A stretch of DNA of 64,000 nucleotides from Cavenderia fasciculata (taxonomy: Eukaryota > Evosea > Eumycetozoa > Acytosteliales > Cavenderiaceae), in assembly GCF_000203815.1 (NCBI RefSeq), contig NW_004457734.1, positions 7,233 through 71,232 on the forward strand. The letters are read 5' to 3'. Positions 63,101 through 64,000 of the stretch are shown piece after piece (within the stretch, counting starts at the first letter, position 1; every line of letters starts with the position of its first letter). Below the pieces are notes generated by a model. It did not search any database. It saw nothing but the letters and a program-made list of their open reading frames with translations, and had not been told where the DNA came from. A program made the position numbers and the translations under genes.

Positions 63101-64000
63101 GATCTCAATCCATCCACCAACTTGGGGTGCAACTCTGATTGATTGGTTCCGTGTCCCAATTCTTGTCCGCTACCCCATGTATATACATCACCACATTCAG
63201 TCAATGCAGCAGTTGAATAATGGCCACATGATAAACGTTCGATATTTAAATGTTTCAATGCTGGCACCATCATTGGAACACTGATAATGTTGGCACTACC
63301 CATGGCAGCTCCATTACCAAATACCAACACCTCTCTTGCATTGGTCAATACTGCACAATGAGTACTGCCACATGCAATTTGAATAATATTGTATTTCTCC
63401 AATGAAGTAACTAACATTGGTGTACAATTCTTTTGGGTATCACCTAAACCTAATTGTCCATATTCTGATGTTCCCCATGTAAATACTTTACCATTTTCTA
63501 ATAAAATAAATAAAAAATAAATAGTGTTAATACTCTGATTCATTTCTACGATCTATTTTTTTTTTTTTTTTTTTTTTAAACATACTAGTTAAACAAATGG
63601 TATGTTTTTCACCACATTGAACTTGAGTTACCCAGTGACTGGTCATTGTTTGGACTACTTTTGGTATGGTTTGATTTAAAACATCACCATGACCCAATTG
63701 ACCATCTTCACCACATCCCCAAGTTAAAAGTTCACCATTTGATTTTAAAGCTGCTGAATGATAATAACCAATTGATACCAATACAACTTCTGATAATGAT
63801 TCAACTTTGGTTGGTAATAATTGATCTAAAATGAAAAAAAAAAAATAAAAAAATAATATTATTAATATTTGTTGTTTTTCTTTTATATTTTTGATGTTTG
63901 TTCTTTAATTTACCTTCAAGACTACCATTACCAAGAGTAGAAAGTGGTGGATTCTTTACACTACCTCTACCCCACATGTAAACATCACCATTCTCTGTCA
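60160..64000 (-). CDS. RGBARG homologue: RCC1-RhoGEF-BAR-RasGAP protein, 5' truncated by window
   Basis: Visible exons are 64000-63914 (continues beyond the window), 63825-63586 and 63497-60160. RCC1 propeller repeats come first (GKVFTWGTSEYGQLGLGD, ELLTWGCGEDGQLGHGD). Then a DH domain (about 62890-62300; ETQRTYVRSLNIIRSIFLNP, LLIEPLLVVPRYQK), a BAR-like coiled coil (about 62180-61480), and a RasGAP domain (about 61160-60400) with arginine-finger segment STLFRSNTTATKL and FLR motif GGFIFLRFLCPAI. D. discoideum RGBARG has this exact order; it activates Rac and turns off Ras at the rim of macropinocytic cups. Both catalytic signatures are kept. Window truncation removes the start and probably one or more RCC1 blades. 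Confidence 0.92.

Overview
The window is nuclear DNA of a dictyostelid social amoeba. The evidence is strong AT richness with long A/T homopolymers, very short introns (about 50-110 bp, commonly GTATGT or GTAAGT donors and TAG acceptors), poly-Asn/Gln/Thr/Asp tracts in proteins, short intergenic gaps, and gene families typical of Dictyostelium (C2-RasGAP, RGBARG, full-size ABCG transporters, a DIRS retroelement). The species cannot be fixed from sequence alone; the divergence of the proteins and an F-box/LRR-like gene suggest it is not D. discoideum itself. Exon joins below were worked out by hand from splice signals, reading frame and family conservation. For most genes the joined length is an exact multiple of three, which supports the models.

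Layout. 1-4.9 kb is accessory sequence: a broken DIRS-like retrotransposon (gag-like remnant, reverse transcriptase/RNase H with its catalytic core deleted, a full-length tyrosine recombinase frame), a perfect 57-bp inverted repeat just downstream, and a 128-bp almost identical copy of part of the ABCG gene found at 32.9 kb. 4.9-14.7 kb: C2-RasGAP (-), an F-box/LRR-like orphan (+), MCM3 (+), beta-COP (-). 14.9-28.2 kb: one very large VPS13-family lipid-transfer gene (-, 9 exons, 4222 aa) with an unusual polyproline/Gln tail. 28.7-41.1 kb, all on the - strand: cyclic nucleotide phosphodiesterase, full-size ABCG transporter, WIPI3/WDR45-like PROPPIN, PLD3/4-like protein, RapGAP. 42-51.4 kb: 40S protein SA (+), RP9-like zinc-knuckle protein (+), Pro/Gln-rich C2 protein (-), twin-CX9C protein (+), mitochondrial M16 core protein (-), HEI10/CCNB1IP1-like RING protein (+), Rab6 (+). 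51.7-64 kb, all on the - strand: IQ-DH-PH RhoGEF, DNA polymerase beta, a small unknown protein, a PH-like/ubiquitin-fold/Pro-rich protein, and an RGBARG homologue (RCC1-RhoGEF-BAR-RasGAP) that runs off the right edge.

Functionally this is a normal gene-dense chromosome segment. The repeated theme is small-GTPase control at membranes and the actin cortex (two RasGAPs, a RapGAP, two Rho GEFs, Rab6, the PH/ubiquitin-fold adaptor) next to membrane traffic and lipid transport (beta-COP, VPS13, WIPI3, PLD3/4-like, ABCG). The genes are not an operon and the clustering may be chance. The most useful oddities are the DIRS relic with an intact recombinase, the recent ABCG fragment copy, apparent single-base frame breaks in HEI10-like and Pol beta genes, a GC-rich hairpin ending in T8 upstream of the SA gene, and the unrecognised PH/ubiquitin-fold protein. 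I see no CRISPR array and no convincing tRNA or rRNA gene.
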